A stretch of DNA of 64,000 bases from Sabellastarte sp. h YS-2021 (Eukaryota > Annelida > Polychaeta > Sabellida > Sabellidae). The first letter of the stretch is position 1, and each line of letters opens with the position of its first letter. The DNA is taken from positions 92,751,207-92,815,206 of the forward strand of contig OZ024935.1 of assembly GCA_964017235.1 (NCBI GenBank). The letters run 5' to 3'. This document shows positions 32,677-44,280 of this stretch, in pieces. Under the pieces are notes generated by a model that did not search any database, was not told where the DNA came from, and was given only the letters and a program-made list of their open reading frames with translations. The translations under genes and the position numbers were made by a program.

Positions 32677-32978
32677 CAAGGAAAATAAGGGTAATGTCCA
32701 GAGTGTGAAGGGACATTAATGGAACATTTTATTAAATAAATTGATTAATGCCTATTGGATGTATAGCCCCAATATTCCACATCCACCATTTCTCTCTCAT
32801 CTTTCTATACATAGAAAGATGAGAGAGAAATGGTGGATTTCTATACATAGAAAGATGAGAGAGAAATGGTGGATGTGGAATATTGGGGCTATACATCCAA
32901 TAGGCATTAATCAATTTATTTAATAAAATGTTCCATTAATGTCCCTTCACACTCTGGACATTACCCTTATTTTCCTTG
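32677..32978. repeat. 302-bp near-perfect palindrome
   Basis: CAAGGAAAATAAGGGTAATG at 32677 has its exact complement ending at 32978, and the pairing continues inward almost without mismatch for well over 100 bases per arm. The centre carries an extra direct copy of the AGAAAGATGAGAGAGAAATG block. Overlapping open frames on both strands are a by-product of the symmetry. No target duplication or element ends were recognised. Confidence 0.9.
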
Positions 32979-34534
32979 TCTGTCCATGGAACTTATTAAA
33001 TAAACAGGGTATTAATTGCTAAAATCATTAATTATTGATTTTAGACCAATTACAAACCCATTTTATACTGTAAACCATTTAAATCATGATTCAGCATAAA
33101 TGGGCTCTTACGTATTTTGTGACATCATCACCAGACTCATACGACGTAATAAGTCATTGTGCATAATAATATGACATCACAAACATAGTAACCAACTCAC
33201 TTTTGCCATAGAGTCACTGAGAGAGTGAACCAATTGCACAAGTTAGAACTCCAATTACTATCTCGCTACAATATAACCACTCACAGTGGGTAGTGATATA
33301 GTGATTACTAAGCCGAATTTGAGCACCCCCAAAGAACCCACCAGCCAAATTGGATTGCTCAAAATTCAACCTAATGCGTCTAAAGCAAATCAAACTACGT
33401 TCCCTTATTCTGAGGATGAAAATCAATAAATGATTTCAATGTGTGCAAGGAAGCCCACAAGGCCATCACTGATGATTCCACAGAAGATCAGAGCACAACT
33501 CAAGGTTCCCAAACTTGACCAAGCAGGAACTTCAAGTCTAGTTTAAATTAATATACAGTCCAAAAATAGACTCTAAATTAATTAAATGACGCCTGAGTTC
33601 AACATTACTTGAGAAACTAAATAAATTAAAATTTATTATAGTCATAACTTGTGAAATCAAACAACATTTCATTGTATTGATTAGTTATTTTATTAAAAAC
33701 ACACACCTTAACTAATAGATTATAAATTTATTTATTAATTATGATCACATACACATAATATGTGATGAATATATTAAAATCTATAAATGTAATTATGTGG
33801 TTTTACTACCTTTGTGTTTTCATAATAATTAATCAAGTGTGGTTTTACACACACAAACTAGCTGAGCTATTAAACAAGCCATTGGGTTCTAATAACCAAA
33901 TCAGAACCCCTACTTGTTTGATTCCCCTGGCCAAACTCTTATCATAAAATGCAACATGTCACCCCATCACCAGCATTATAACCACCACCCACGTGGTTAG
34001 TGCCGAGTAAGATGAAAATAAGAAACATCCTACTCCTGATGAAAACTGGCATATTGAACTTCTTGAGTCTCTCCCACACACCAATCTGTAAAAAGTGTAA
34101 ATAACACTAAGATTAACACACTTCATGTCTGGGTACACAATGAGACATTTAGTAACCGGAAGTGAAAATATTCTTTAGAAATGGGCAGAATACAATCCAA
34201 TGTAAGTATTTCAACCATTTTAAAAATATTAGAAATATAAATTTTCTAAAGGATCCCCCCAATAATTATTATACAGCACTTAATAACACTTTTCAGCACT
34301 TACACACCTTGCACCACATAAAGGTGCAAAAAGTGCACCCAGCACTGGTGCAAACTGGCGGTGCAATTGCACTTTCCAAAAAGTACCTTAGGGGGTAGGG
34401 TTACACACACTCTCCAGCCTCTGATGAGACAGATTACTTACACTGTCGAAATACAGTAGTGACTAGTTATCACATACAGTATCAGGCAAATTGCACATTT
34501 AAAGGCAATCAAAAGTGACTTTACACTGTGACAC
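32979..34534. other. Non-coding, present only in block I
   Basis: AT-rich, no gene recognised. Block II lacks the interval from about 32370 to 34573: there the two exon-4 relics are joined directly. Confidence 0.55.
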
Positions 34535-34825
34535 TTAACACTTCTGAAATATATTTTTCTGATAATTCCTCACACAGTCATATTTTTCACATGTAACATA
34601 AACAGTGCCTACTTGGTTAATGTGATAGATATTTCTAAACAATTTGATGCATTCTTTGTAAGACTTTGATACCTTTTGGATCAAATCAGACCTTTTGGTT
34701 ATGGGATATCTAAACAAAGGAAAACACCAAACTTTTACATTCAGACTAGTAAAAGTTCCAAATCTAGGTAACATTGAATGAATAACACTGTGCAGTCTTA
34801 ATGCTAGAGTAAGTTTTAATGGTAA
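34535..34825 (-). pseudogene. Relic of a gene-A-like exon 4, minus strand
   Basis: The minus strand reads LHSVIHSMLPRFGTFTSLN, FPLFRYPITKRSDLIQKVSK and VYVTCEKYDCVRNYQ. This parallels gene A exon 4 (LHTVIHSMLSGFGAGTSMN, LPLFSSLLPKKHDLIQKVAK, VYATCEEYGQMDN). About 13 codons between the first two pieces are missing, the 5' end of the exon has decayed, and the stop region differs. It is a lone exon, closer to A than to B or C, and in the opposite direction to B and C. A shorter copy lies at 59192-59435. Confidence 0.8.
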
Positions 34826-35313
34826 TAATAGCCATTTTAAAGATATCTTTGGTTAAACAGTTTCCCAACCAACATTAAAAACAAACATTCCTTCTCAATA
34901 TTTCATTTCTCATCTGAAAAAAAAACTTTCCGTAAAATTTTACTTTGTGTAACCATCCCAAAATATTGACAATTTTTACAATGAAAATTAATAAATAAGT
35001 ATATATTCAACCAATATAGTGCACATTTCGATATTATCTCCCAGTTTTGTTTAGTAATAACTGACCTTCCTGATCCATGACTACAATGCATTGTGGTTTG
35101 AACAGACTAGGTGAGCACTACTGTAAGCAATACAAATCCTTTTTAACAAGTTGACGGCAACCAGAGTCGTTTGTGGTGTCATTAGGTGAACAGGTTCTTA
35201 CTTCCATGAATGAGTAATCAGCTTCTAACTGTGTGCTTTAGTGGGGGCATTCTTGGATTTGGAGTTCATTTGGGAAACATGTGAAAATACCCACCCTCAA
35301 GCTCCCTCGATTT
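34826..35313. other. Block I sequence between exon-4 relic and satellite element
   Basis: Parallel to 61390-61850 in block II. No gene was seen. Confidence 0.5.
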
Positions 35314-35360
35314 TATTATCTCCCGCCGGCCTGCCGGGCAGGAGTTTATAAAACGCATTC

Positions 35361-35394
35361 CGTGCGTGCGTGTGTGCGTGCGTGAGTGTGTGTG
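35361..35394. repeat. GTGC/GT microsatellite
   Basis: Alternating GTGCGTGC and GTGTGT units just inside the left end of the 3.8-kb element. Confidence 0.85.
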
Positions 35395-35509
35395 TCACGT
35401 TTTTAAAAAAGGCTGTACATCACACTGGTTGTTTCTCCTTGGCCTTTTCAATGTTTTATGACCTTATTGCTTATGTCTTTTCATTTGATGCTGTTTTGTC
35501 AGACCTAGG

Positions 35510-37135
35510 TCCATAGCTAAGTGAGTAATAGCAATGGTGGCTACTTTCAGTAAAGTGCTTATAACTCCAAAATGACTGCATTTAGAGCATTTCTGTAAAA
35601 ATACGTTGTTCAGCTACTTTCTCCATGCCTACAAGATGGTATCATTTTTAGGGGTCTATCTTGATAGCTAAGTGAGTAATAGCTATTTTCTGTTTTTAAC
35701 AATGACCAAAATGAGTAAGTTGCTTTTATCTTTGTAACTGTTACTTACAATATTGGTCTCAAATATGTTGTTGAACAACTCCTTCATGTACTATATCATG
35801 GTGGGGTTTCCAAGGTGTAGCACCATAGCTAGCTGAGTAATAGCTACACTAAGTTTAACATTTGACCATTGAGCAAGTCACTTATAACTCAAAAACTATT
35901 GAATATAGAGGATTTTTGTCAAATATGTTGTTCATCTACTTTTTGATGTACTGTGTTGTGGTGAATTTTCAGAGCTGTAAGTCCATAGCTAACTGAGTAA
36001 TAGCTACTTTGAAATTTTTTAATTTCAACATTCAGTAAATCACTTATACCTCCAAAACTATTGAATTTAGGGAATTATTGTCAAAATATGTAAATCAGTT
36101 ACTTTTTAATGTTCTGTGTCGTGGAAAAGTTTCAGAGCTGTATCTCCATAGCTAACTGAGTAATGGCTACTTTGAATTTCAACATTAAGTAAATCACTTA
36201 TAACTCCAAAACTATTGAATTATGAGAATTATTGTCAAATATGTTGTTCACTTACTTTTTGATGTACTGTGTCATGGGAAATTTTCACAGCTGTATCTCC
36301 ATAACTATCTGAGTAATAGCTACTTTGAGTGTTTTCCATTGAGTAAATCACTTATAACAGCAAAACTGTTGAATTTAAAGGATTTTTGTCAAATATGTTG
36401 TTCACCTACTTTTTGATGTACTGTGTAATGGCAAATTTTGAGAGCTGTAGGTCCATAGATAACTGAATGATAGCTACTTTGATTGTTCTCCATTGAGGAA
36501 ATCACTTATAACAGCAAAACTGTTGAATTTAAAGGATTTTTCTCAAATATGTTGTTTACCTACTTTTTTATGTACTGTGTAATGGCAAATTTTGAGAGCT
36601 GTAAGTCCATAACTAACTGAGTAATAGCTACTTTGATGGTTCTCCATTGAGTAAATCACTTATAACTGCAAAACTATTAAATTTAGAGGATTTTTGTCAA
36701 ATATGTTGTTCCCATACTTTTTAATGTTCTGTGTCATGGCAAAGTTTCAGAGCTGTAGGTCCAAAGCTAACTGAGTAATAGCTACTTTCATGGTTTTCGA
36801 TTGAGTAAATCATTTATCACAGCAAAACTGTTGAATTTAAAGGATTTTTGTCAAATATGTTGTTCACCTACTTTTTGATGTATTGTGTAATGGCAAAATT
36901 TGAGACCTGTAGGTCCATAGGTAACTGAATAATAGCTACTTTCATGGTTCTCCATTGAGTAAATCATTTATAACTGCAAAACTATTACATTTAGAGGATT
37001 TTTGTCAAATATGTTGTTCACCTACTTTTTAATGTTCTGTATCTTGGCAAAGTTTCACAGCTGTAAGTCCATAGCTAACTGAGTAATAGCTACTTTGATT
37101 GTTTTCCTGTCAGTAAGTCACTTTTAATGTCAAAA
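35510..37135 (+). repeat. Tandem array 1, ~154-bp unit, about 11 copies
   Basis: Each unit contains CCATAGCTAACTGAGTAATA and GCTACTTT, then GAGTAAATCACTTATAAC, AAAACTRTTGAATTTA, GATTTTTGTCAAATATGTTG and TACTTTTTGATGTACTGTGT. The phrase recurs near 35512, 35662, 35824, 35983, 36149, 36299, 36453, 36607, 36761, 36915 and 37069. Units are most regular (154 bp) toward the right, and more diverged at the left. Confidence 0.9.
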
Positions 37136-37136
37136 C

Positions 37137-39118
37137 TTGAATATCTCAAAAACCGTACCAGATAGAGCGATTTCGAGCGAAAGTTTGACCCACAGGGTAG
37201 TACAAGAGGGTCCTATGCAAAAGGGAAAAATTTCAATTTTTGCCACTTTTGGCGGCCATCTAGGGTTTTAGCGGAAATCAAAAAGTGTGAATATCTCAAA
37301 AACCGTAAGAGATAGAGCAATTTCGAGCGAATTTTTGACCCACAGGGTAGTACAAGAGTGTCCTATGCAAAGGGGAAAATTTAAATTTTCGCCACTTTTG
37401 GCGGCCATCTTGGATTTTTGCGGAAAATGAAAAGTGTGAATATCTTGAAAACCATAAGAGATAGAGCAATTTCGAGCGAATTTTCGACCCGTAGGGTAGT
37501 ACATGAGTGTCCTATGCAAAAGGGACAAATTTCAATTTTCGCCACTTTTGGCGGCCATCTTGGATTTTAGCGGAAAACGAAAAAGTGTGAATATCTCGAA
37601 AACTGTAATGTGGGTGTTCCACCACACGACTAAGGCTCCCGATTAAGGATTTTTGGGGGTCGGTTTGAAATATTTGCTTAGTCCCAGGCGTCCTGTAAGG
37701 GTCGGTTGTGGTCGGTTGAGGCCGTGTGAAAAATCAAACATGTTTGATATTTCTCCCGACCCCAACCGATTACTTTTTCCCGCCATAAACAAAATGTCCA
37801 GTCCCAGGCTTCCCCAGGCCTCCTCAGACCAAATTTACACAGTCCTATGTTGTCCCAGGCCGCCTGCGACCCTTAGTTGCCGACCCTTAGTCCCCGACCC
37901 TTAGTACCTTAGTCCCAGGCTTCCTGCGACCCTTAGTCCCATTGCAAAACAAGAATCGGCCATCTCAATCTGGGGACTCCTGGGGACGCCTCAGGACACC
38001 TTGTGGGGTCGGGACTTAATCGTGAGTTAGTTGGGGCTTAGTCCCAGGAGGCCTGAGGCGTCCTGGGGCCCAGTCAGTTTGTCTACGACAGGATCGTGGT
38101 TCAAACTGACTAGAAAAATGGCTTAGTCGGTTCTTAGTCCCAGACCAGTTAGGGACTGTCTGGGGCCGCCTGAGGCGTCCTGAGGCTTCCTGAGGACAAT
38201 CTGTACTTAATCCCAGACTTTGAAACCGATCCAGTTTTCCCGCCCATTTTTTTTTTTTTCACCGACTGTCCACGATTAAGGGTGGCCGACAGGATCGGGG
38301 CTTAATCCTTTGGTGGAACAAGGGCATAAGAGATAGAGCGATTTCGAGTGAATTTTTGACCCACAGGGTAGTACAGGAGTGTCCTATGCAAAGGGGGAAA
38401 ATTTCAAGTTTTGCCACTTTTGGCGGCCATCTTGGATTTTAGTGGAAAATTAAAAAGTGTGAATATCTCGAAAACCGTAAGAGATAGAGCAATTTTGAGC
38501 AAATTTTCTACCCACAGGGTAGTACAGGAGTGCCTATGGAAAAGGGAAAAATTTCAATTTTCGCCACTTTTGGCGGCCATCTTGGATTTTAACGGAAAAT
38601 GAAAAAGTGTGAATATCTTGAAAACCGTAAGAGATAGAGCGATTTCGAGCGAATTTTTGACCCACAGGGTAGTACAAGAGTGCCCTATGCAAAGGAGAAA
38701 ATTTTCCATTTTTGCCACTTTTGGCGGCCATCTAGGGTTTTAGCGGAAATGAAAAAGTGTGAATATCTCAAAAACCGTAAGAGATAGAGCAATTTCAAGC
38801 GAATTTTTGACCCACAGGGTAGTACAAGAGTGTCCTATGCAAAGGGGACAAATTTCAATTTTTGCCACTTTTGGCGGCCATCTTGGATTTTAGCGGAAAA
38901 TGAACAAGTGTGAATATATCGAAAACCGTAAGAGATAGAGCAATTTCGCGTGAATTTTTGACCCGCAGGATAGTACAAGAGTGTCGTATTCAAAGGGAAA
39001 AAACTTCAAGAGTATCTTATGCAAAGGGGAAAAAATTTCAATTTTCGCCACTTTTGGCGGCCATCTTGGATTTTAGCGGAAAATGAAAAATTGTGAATAT
39101 CTCGGAAAAGGTATTTCT
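37137..39118 (+). repeat. Tandem array 2, ~150-bp unit, about 9 copies, with YY1-like motif
   Basis: Each unit has GTGTGAATATCTCAAAAACC, GAGATAGAGCAATTTCGAGC, TTGACCCACAGGGTAGTACA, TGTCCTATGCAAAGGGGAAA and CCACTTTTGGCGGCCATCTT. The last holds the complement of AAGATGGCGGCC, the YY1-type site, once per unit. The array is split at 37609-38326 by a MITE. Diverged, inverted relatives lie at 48790-50060, 53165-53240 and 63935-64000. Confidence 0.9.
37609..38326. mobile_element. 718-bp MITE with TAA duplication inside a satellite unit
   Basis: The unit phrase AAACCGTAA|GAGATAGAGC is interrupted: TAA stands at 37606-37608 and again at 38327-38329. Ends TGTGGGTGTTCCACCA and (complement of right) TGCCCTTGTTCCACCA form inverted repeats. 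A 3-bp TAA duplication fits PIF/Harbinger. The interior is GC-rich, full of GTCCCAGGC / GGGACTAAG-like words and their complements, so it is largely self-complementary. No transposase. Confidence 0.85.
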
Positions 39119-39147
39119 TTCCCTGTAATGCTCGGCGGGAGATAATA

Positions 39148-40130
39148 CCATGGCAGTGGTCTTGTTGTCTTAAGGTTTAACGCTTTTAAATAACTGTTAT
39201 ACATATAGTGTCATAGGTATGACATGGGGTTATAGTAGCTTTGTGCACGTTGGGATTTGTTGTCAACCATAATGTCGATTATGACTTTATAATAAACACA
39301 AATATTCCAACTGAGTATTTTATTTAGTTGATCTATATCGTGACCAATGACTGTTTGTTAAACCTGACTGGTGCTTCCATCTAGCAGCATGTAGAATAAC
39401 TATGTCAGCAGTTATAACCTGTGAGATTTTGGTTCAAACAATGAGAACATATATATTTCATCAGATATATATATTTAACAAATATTTTTAAAACTTGGCC
39501 TCATAATGTCTCATAATAACATGTTACTTAGTCGTGGAGAATGTCATATGCATTTCTTTTTAATGTATATTTTATTTACATTTCAATTAAATTGTATAAT
39601 TAAGTTTCTTAATGTAACAACTGGCATATGGATTATTTCTTAATTAATTTGTGTAACCCTTTGCTAGTATGGATTGTGAAGGCAAAATCTAGTTTGTGGT
39701 TCACTTTCTCTAAGTCCATGAATCTTGGCATTATCCCCCACTCGGTGAGTTCATGTACTAGTAATTTAATGCGTAATTATCTACATATAATCTGAGATGT
39801 ATTGAAGGTATATCAAGTCTGTTACAGCCATCCACCAAGATTTTCGGGGTTTGTATAATCACAAATAATGGTAATGCACTACTAATGTGAGTACTAAGTT
39901 ATTTTCTTTGTGTTCACTATCAAGCCCCTATTTATCCAAAGATTTAAATGGAAAATGTCGAGAATTAACTACAAAAAGTACCAATAAAATTTATTTGCTC
40001 AAGTATGCATGTTTTAGGGGCATGGCCTTAGGGTATAACTAGCAATGGTTGCCAGTAGCATTATTAAGCAGACCAATCATATCATAGCTATCATTTGACT
40101 CTTGCTAAGAAACATCTTGAGGGGTCACTT
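39148..40130. other. Block I right part, non-coding
   Basis: 39165-40060 is parallel to 61851-63055 of block II (TGTTATACATATAGTG, TTTGTGCAC, CTTTATAATAAACACA). Block II has an extra repeat at 62458-62822. No gene was seen. Confidence 0.55.
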
Positions 40131-43100
40131 TGAATTTTGAAGCCAACAAGAAAGCATTGAAACAGTTTTATTTTAGAATATACATTTTCGTCTATATATG
40201 GCTAGATATTTTATTAGCGAACTTTGTTTTTAGTTTAACATCTTATTTTATGCTAGTCTTTATACATGAGGAGTTAAATTGTGTTTTATACTGTTCAAGC
40301 GTGGAACAATGACTAGGAATAAGAAGAAAACTCCCGTTGTGAAACCACAAAAGAGGACTAATGTATCAGCCAAAGCTGGGGGAGTCATATACACAACCAA
40401 CCCCAGGGCTCACTTCCACATCAGTAAGTGACATTCCATCAACTTCATCCCAGCCAGATTTACCTCTTGACAAGTCTGACGCTATACTGTCATATTTGCA
40501 ACGCATAGATGAATCCAATAAAGCATTAGTCAGGAGAGTTAGTGAACTGGAATCACACAGATCTTTCACCTCAACTCCTAAACATCCTCGGTCACACAGT
40601 CACGTATCCGTACCAGTGGAGGGTACCTCACAGCAGAATCATGTTATTCCTCATCCCACCATCCATCAGAATGTAGGGCCATCCACATCAAATATTCTTG
40701 GTCATTCACAGCCCCAGATGAATACTATGGGAGGCGTGAATCACCCAGCTTTACAACCAAGTGCTTATCACCAATCAGCAGGACCGGTTGCTTCTATTAG
40801 GAGGGCTCCAGTGAATGAGATAAGCCATAATCAGGATCCTTCAGGTAATATGGCCAGTGTCCTTTCACCACATAGCCAACCACTTCCATCAGGTCCTCAG
40901 CACCAAAACCAGGGGCAGGCCAGCAGTACTGATGACATTATCCCCGGCATTAATACTTTGAGACAAAACCCAAGTATTTCGCAATCAGTGGCACAAGTTT
41001 TGGCATCTTATGAGGCACAGATCAAGCAAGATGTGGCACAAGGTAAGCCTTCAACTCGAAAGTCTGGTAGATATAACACTACTGAGACGGTTGCGAGTGC
41101 ACCTGAATCCAGAAGGCCAAACGAGGGTTATTATGGAACATAGGGTAAGAAGAGAAGTACTTACGATGACCTCACTCTCTCTGAGTGGGCAGTAGGCCAG
41201 TAACATTTACTACATACAAGATCCTGCATTAGTAAGTACTTCTTCAAACAATACTTCAAACATCTCTTCCTTGGCAGGCGGTGAGGGCAGCTTATGGCAA
41301 CAGCATGCATGAGGTTGAGCAAGGTACGTTGACGTGGGATAATCAAATGCAGTGGGCAATAAATAGATTGTCCACCTCCCAAATTGCCATGGCAAATAGC
41401 AGTACAGTAACAAACCAGCAGAAGCTCAGAGTGTGTAAATATTTTAATGTAAATCTGTGTCAGCATGAGGGTAATCATGGGCAATTTAGGCACGTGTGCT
41501 CATTTTGTGTGAAGTCAGGGAAGTCTTTTAGTCATCCAGAGATGAAATGTTATGCTAAACAGAGGGGGGCAACAAGTGGTAAATCATAAATAGAACACAC
41601 AGCTACCACCTGGGCAAGTTCGTCACAATGTGACCAGGACAGGTGAACAGGGGGGTGGGGTATGTGTGGCTAAAGTGCAGGGAGTACAGATGTATATAAA
41701 TAGTGTGGAACAACAATGTTATGTTAAAAATAGTATGCATGATCAAGTAAACACGGGGGCTGAGAGTACACTTCAAACACCATTAGAAGGATGTCACACT
41801 GTGACATGAATAATGTCCATTTTCCTTTAGATTCTGTTAAAGATTTTAATGTCTCTTTTACCGGTTTTGAGGGTCATGTTAATAACCATGGAACGTGCTC
41901 TCTGCCCTCCTCTTTAATGTATGATCAGTTGTCTCTTAATTTTGACAGTACTTATTGTGCAAATCAGGCAGTACAGCCTGATGCATGGGGCATAATACAC
42001 AAGGCCCCTTATGTATCTAATAAATATGTTGGGCATAAATATACTAATACTACTAACATTTACAGTATAGTTGGCAATAAGGCTGTCGTTTACAATGAAT
42101 ATGTACACAAACATCTGAGTGATTTGGGTGGGGTTACAAACCCTTTTCATTATACTTTATGTCAAGTCAGTATTTTTTCAAATTTTCAAGGTTATGCAGA
42201 TCATGGGGCACAATTGGTGTTCATACACCCAACTGAAACTGGCACCATAAGTGGTTTTCATAGTATGTACACTCATAATGGTAACTTGTTGTTTGTACCC
42301 CACCCTGGACCCATTGTAGGGCCTTTAGAAGTTCATTCAGTCATATGTGTTTGGTTCTCAGGCACCCTGCAATATAGGCTTATTAGTTTGCTCACAGATA
42401 ATAAAAAAAGCAATGGGAGAGTAGCATACGGTAACTAGATGCAAGAATGTTTTTATTATGAACATTTTGGGTGTTCTTATGAGCACCACATTGCAAATGT
42501 CATAGATAATTTGTAGAAATTACCTGAACATAATGTTGAGCTAATGGGATTGCCAACCATTAGTACAGAGAATATTGCACAAAATGATGTCAGTACTAAC
42601 ATTCAGAGCACTGTTTCTTCCAGTATTGAGGCGATTATTAGTCCACATTGTTCTAAAAATTTGGAGGTCACCCAAGACTTCAATATAAAGAACAAGCACA
42701 GGGGTTTCCTCAATCATGGCCCAGCAAAATTTTCTTTCATAGGTCCAGATAACATAGCACGCATAATAAGATCCACGGGGAAGCCCAATTACACAGAGGC
42801 TAGAATACCCATCGCCTCAGATCTCAATATTTCAGCCTGGGAGAAGGCTTTAGATGGATACCCTGACCAGATGTTGATACAGTACTTAAAATTTGGGTTT
42901 CCTCTCTCCATTATTAACCCTGATACTCATACTATCTATAGCATACTAATATACAAAACCATCATTCTGCAATGCAATTTCCTGCTGAAGTTAAGGAATA
43001 CTTACACACTGAAAGTTTGCTAGGGGCCATGTTGGGTCCAGTAAGCAAGGTAGATTCACCACACTTCCATTGCTCACCCCTGTTGACAAGACATACATAG

Positions 43101-43670
43101 GCGTCACGTGATTTTGAATCTCTCTCACCTTTATGGGGCGTCAGTTAATGATCATGTGTCAAAGGATAAATTTGACGGTCGTGGTTTCACTCTAAAATTC
43201 CCAAGTATCGATGATATAGTAGAAGCTATTTTAGCTGAAGATGACCCTGTACTGTTTAAAATTGACGTCTCCAGGGCCTTTTGAAACCTCAGATCTGACC
43301 CAGCTGACTCATTAAAGTTCGGACTCAAATGGGGTGACGCATATTACTTAGGTCCGAGCGTCACGCTCAGCTGGGCACACGGGAGCGCCGCTTTTTAAAT
43401 GCTCAGTGACGCCATCACGTATGTGACGCAGAAAATGACGCAGACGCGATTATTCGCGTACATTGACGACTATATTGGAGTGGCTTCATCTGATGACGCA
43501 GGGCGTCACTTTCACCAATTATATGCCCTTCTTACAGATTTAGGCCTACCAATGAATATCAACAAAATAACCCCCCCCCCCCCCCTGTAAGATCCTCACA
43601 TGCTCAGGCATACAAATTGATATAAAAAATTGAATTTTGAAGCCAACAAGAAAGCATTGAAACAGTTTTA
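40131..43670 (+). mobile_element. DIRS-like (tyrosine-recombinase type) retroelement fossil
   Basis: An identical 40-bp sequence begins at 40131 and at 43631 (TGAATTTTGAAGCCAACAAG...), exactly 3500 bp apart. These are direct repeats like the split terminal repeats of this order. Between them lie a gag-like region (about 40.3-41.6 kb) that is Ser/Pro/Gln/His-rich and ends in a Cys/His cluster, an unassigned middle region (about 41.6-42.5 kb), and a reverse transcriptase region (about 42.5-43.6 kb). The last has the DIRS-type FKIDVSRAF and AYIDDYIGVA motifs. RNase H, methylase and recombinase parts are missing. It is broken, with roughly ten interruptions plus a large loss. It is moderately old but younger than the block duplication, since block II lacks it. 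Confidence 0.75.
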
Positions 43671-43749
43671 CCCACCTCCCCCCTCTGTCACATTAATCCT
43701 TATGGGCAGCAAGATTATCTGTAAATGAATTATTTGCAGACATACTACT

Positions 43750-44280
43750 GTTCTGGTTTTGACCTTTGCAGGTTACAGACATAGGTTGGGCCAGGCTGAC
43801 CCTGGTTCCCCCTCTCAACTTGACTTCTTAAGTTTGACCATCTCAAGCTCACCCCTCTTAAATGTCTTAAAAGCTTTGACCTTTGGCAGTGACCCCCTTG
43901 GAATTGTTCCACACAAGGGGAGTTCTCCTAACGGATTGATATAGGCCATAGGATTACAGGAACCTTTTGAATTTTGAGAGCAGGTTATATCTTGATTTGG
44001 TCGGTCAAGACTAATTCCTGTTCAGTATTTCACATGACCTCTGGGGGCCCTGACCCCCTTGGACCTGTTCCTCCCAAGGGGAGTTCTACTGGATTGATGT
44101 AGGCTCTCAGATTTTGGAACTTTTCGTTTTCGGATGCAGGTGTTCACCTCTGCTTGGTCAAACTTTGGCTGACTCCTGTTGGTAAATTTGCTACACCTCT
44201 CTGAGTCCGGACCTGGAGGGCGGATCCCACCTTTAGGGAGTTCTCCTATGAGATATAGGCTCAGTTAATTAGGGATAGGC
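43750..44280. repeat. Degenerate tandem repeat, ~180-bp unit, about three copies
   Basis: A core CCTTGGA-TGTTCC-CAAGGGGAGTTCT, then GGATTGATRTAGGC, recurs near 43890, 44066 and 44215 with much drift. It is GC-richer than its surroundings. No family is recognised. Confidence 0.6.

Larger units (their letters stand above)
35314..39147. mobile_element. 3.8-kb element with short TIRs enclosing two tandem arrays
   Basis: TATTATCTCCCGCCG opens the element at 35314 and its complement CGGCGGGAGATAATA closes it at 39147. Block II has no such insertion at the matching site (near 61848). Inside are a GTGCGTGC/GT-rich start, about 11 units of a ~154-bp repeat, then about 9 units of an unrelated ~150-bp repeat. 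There is no open frame beyond those produced by the repeats. The plan (unique ends around a ~150-bp tandem core) recalls the pearl elements of bivalves, often tied to Helitrons, but Helitrons lack TIRs, so the class is unsure. Confidence 0.75.
27605..40060 (+). repeat. Segmental duplication, block I
   Basis: From within exon 3 of gene B this block runs parallel to 54520-63060 at high identity, sharing exons, intron 3, 3' flank, SINE, LINE, 5S-SINE and exon-4 relics in the same order. It contains insertions absent from block II (the palindrome segment apart, which block II deleted). A short further match, 44775-44885 with 63737-63845, suggests the homology once continued past 40 kb. Confidence 0.85.

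Noticed and set aside
32732-32923. Two overlapping 60-codon frames on opposite strands with almost the same protein
   Set aside because: This is a by-product of the palindrome, not two genes.
35361-35394. GTGC/GT tract as a promoter or Z-DNA control site
   Set aside because: It is a simple repeat inside a mobile element with no gene nearby.
37268-37528. 86-codon minus-strand frame with an internally repeated protein
   Set aside because: It is produced by the ~150-bp tandem repeat; the same peptide returns in each unit.
41791-42438. 215-codon frame as a host gene
   Set aside because: It sits between the gag-like and reverse-transcriptase parts of the DIRS-like fossil and is best treated as part of that element.
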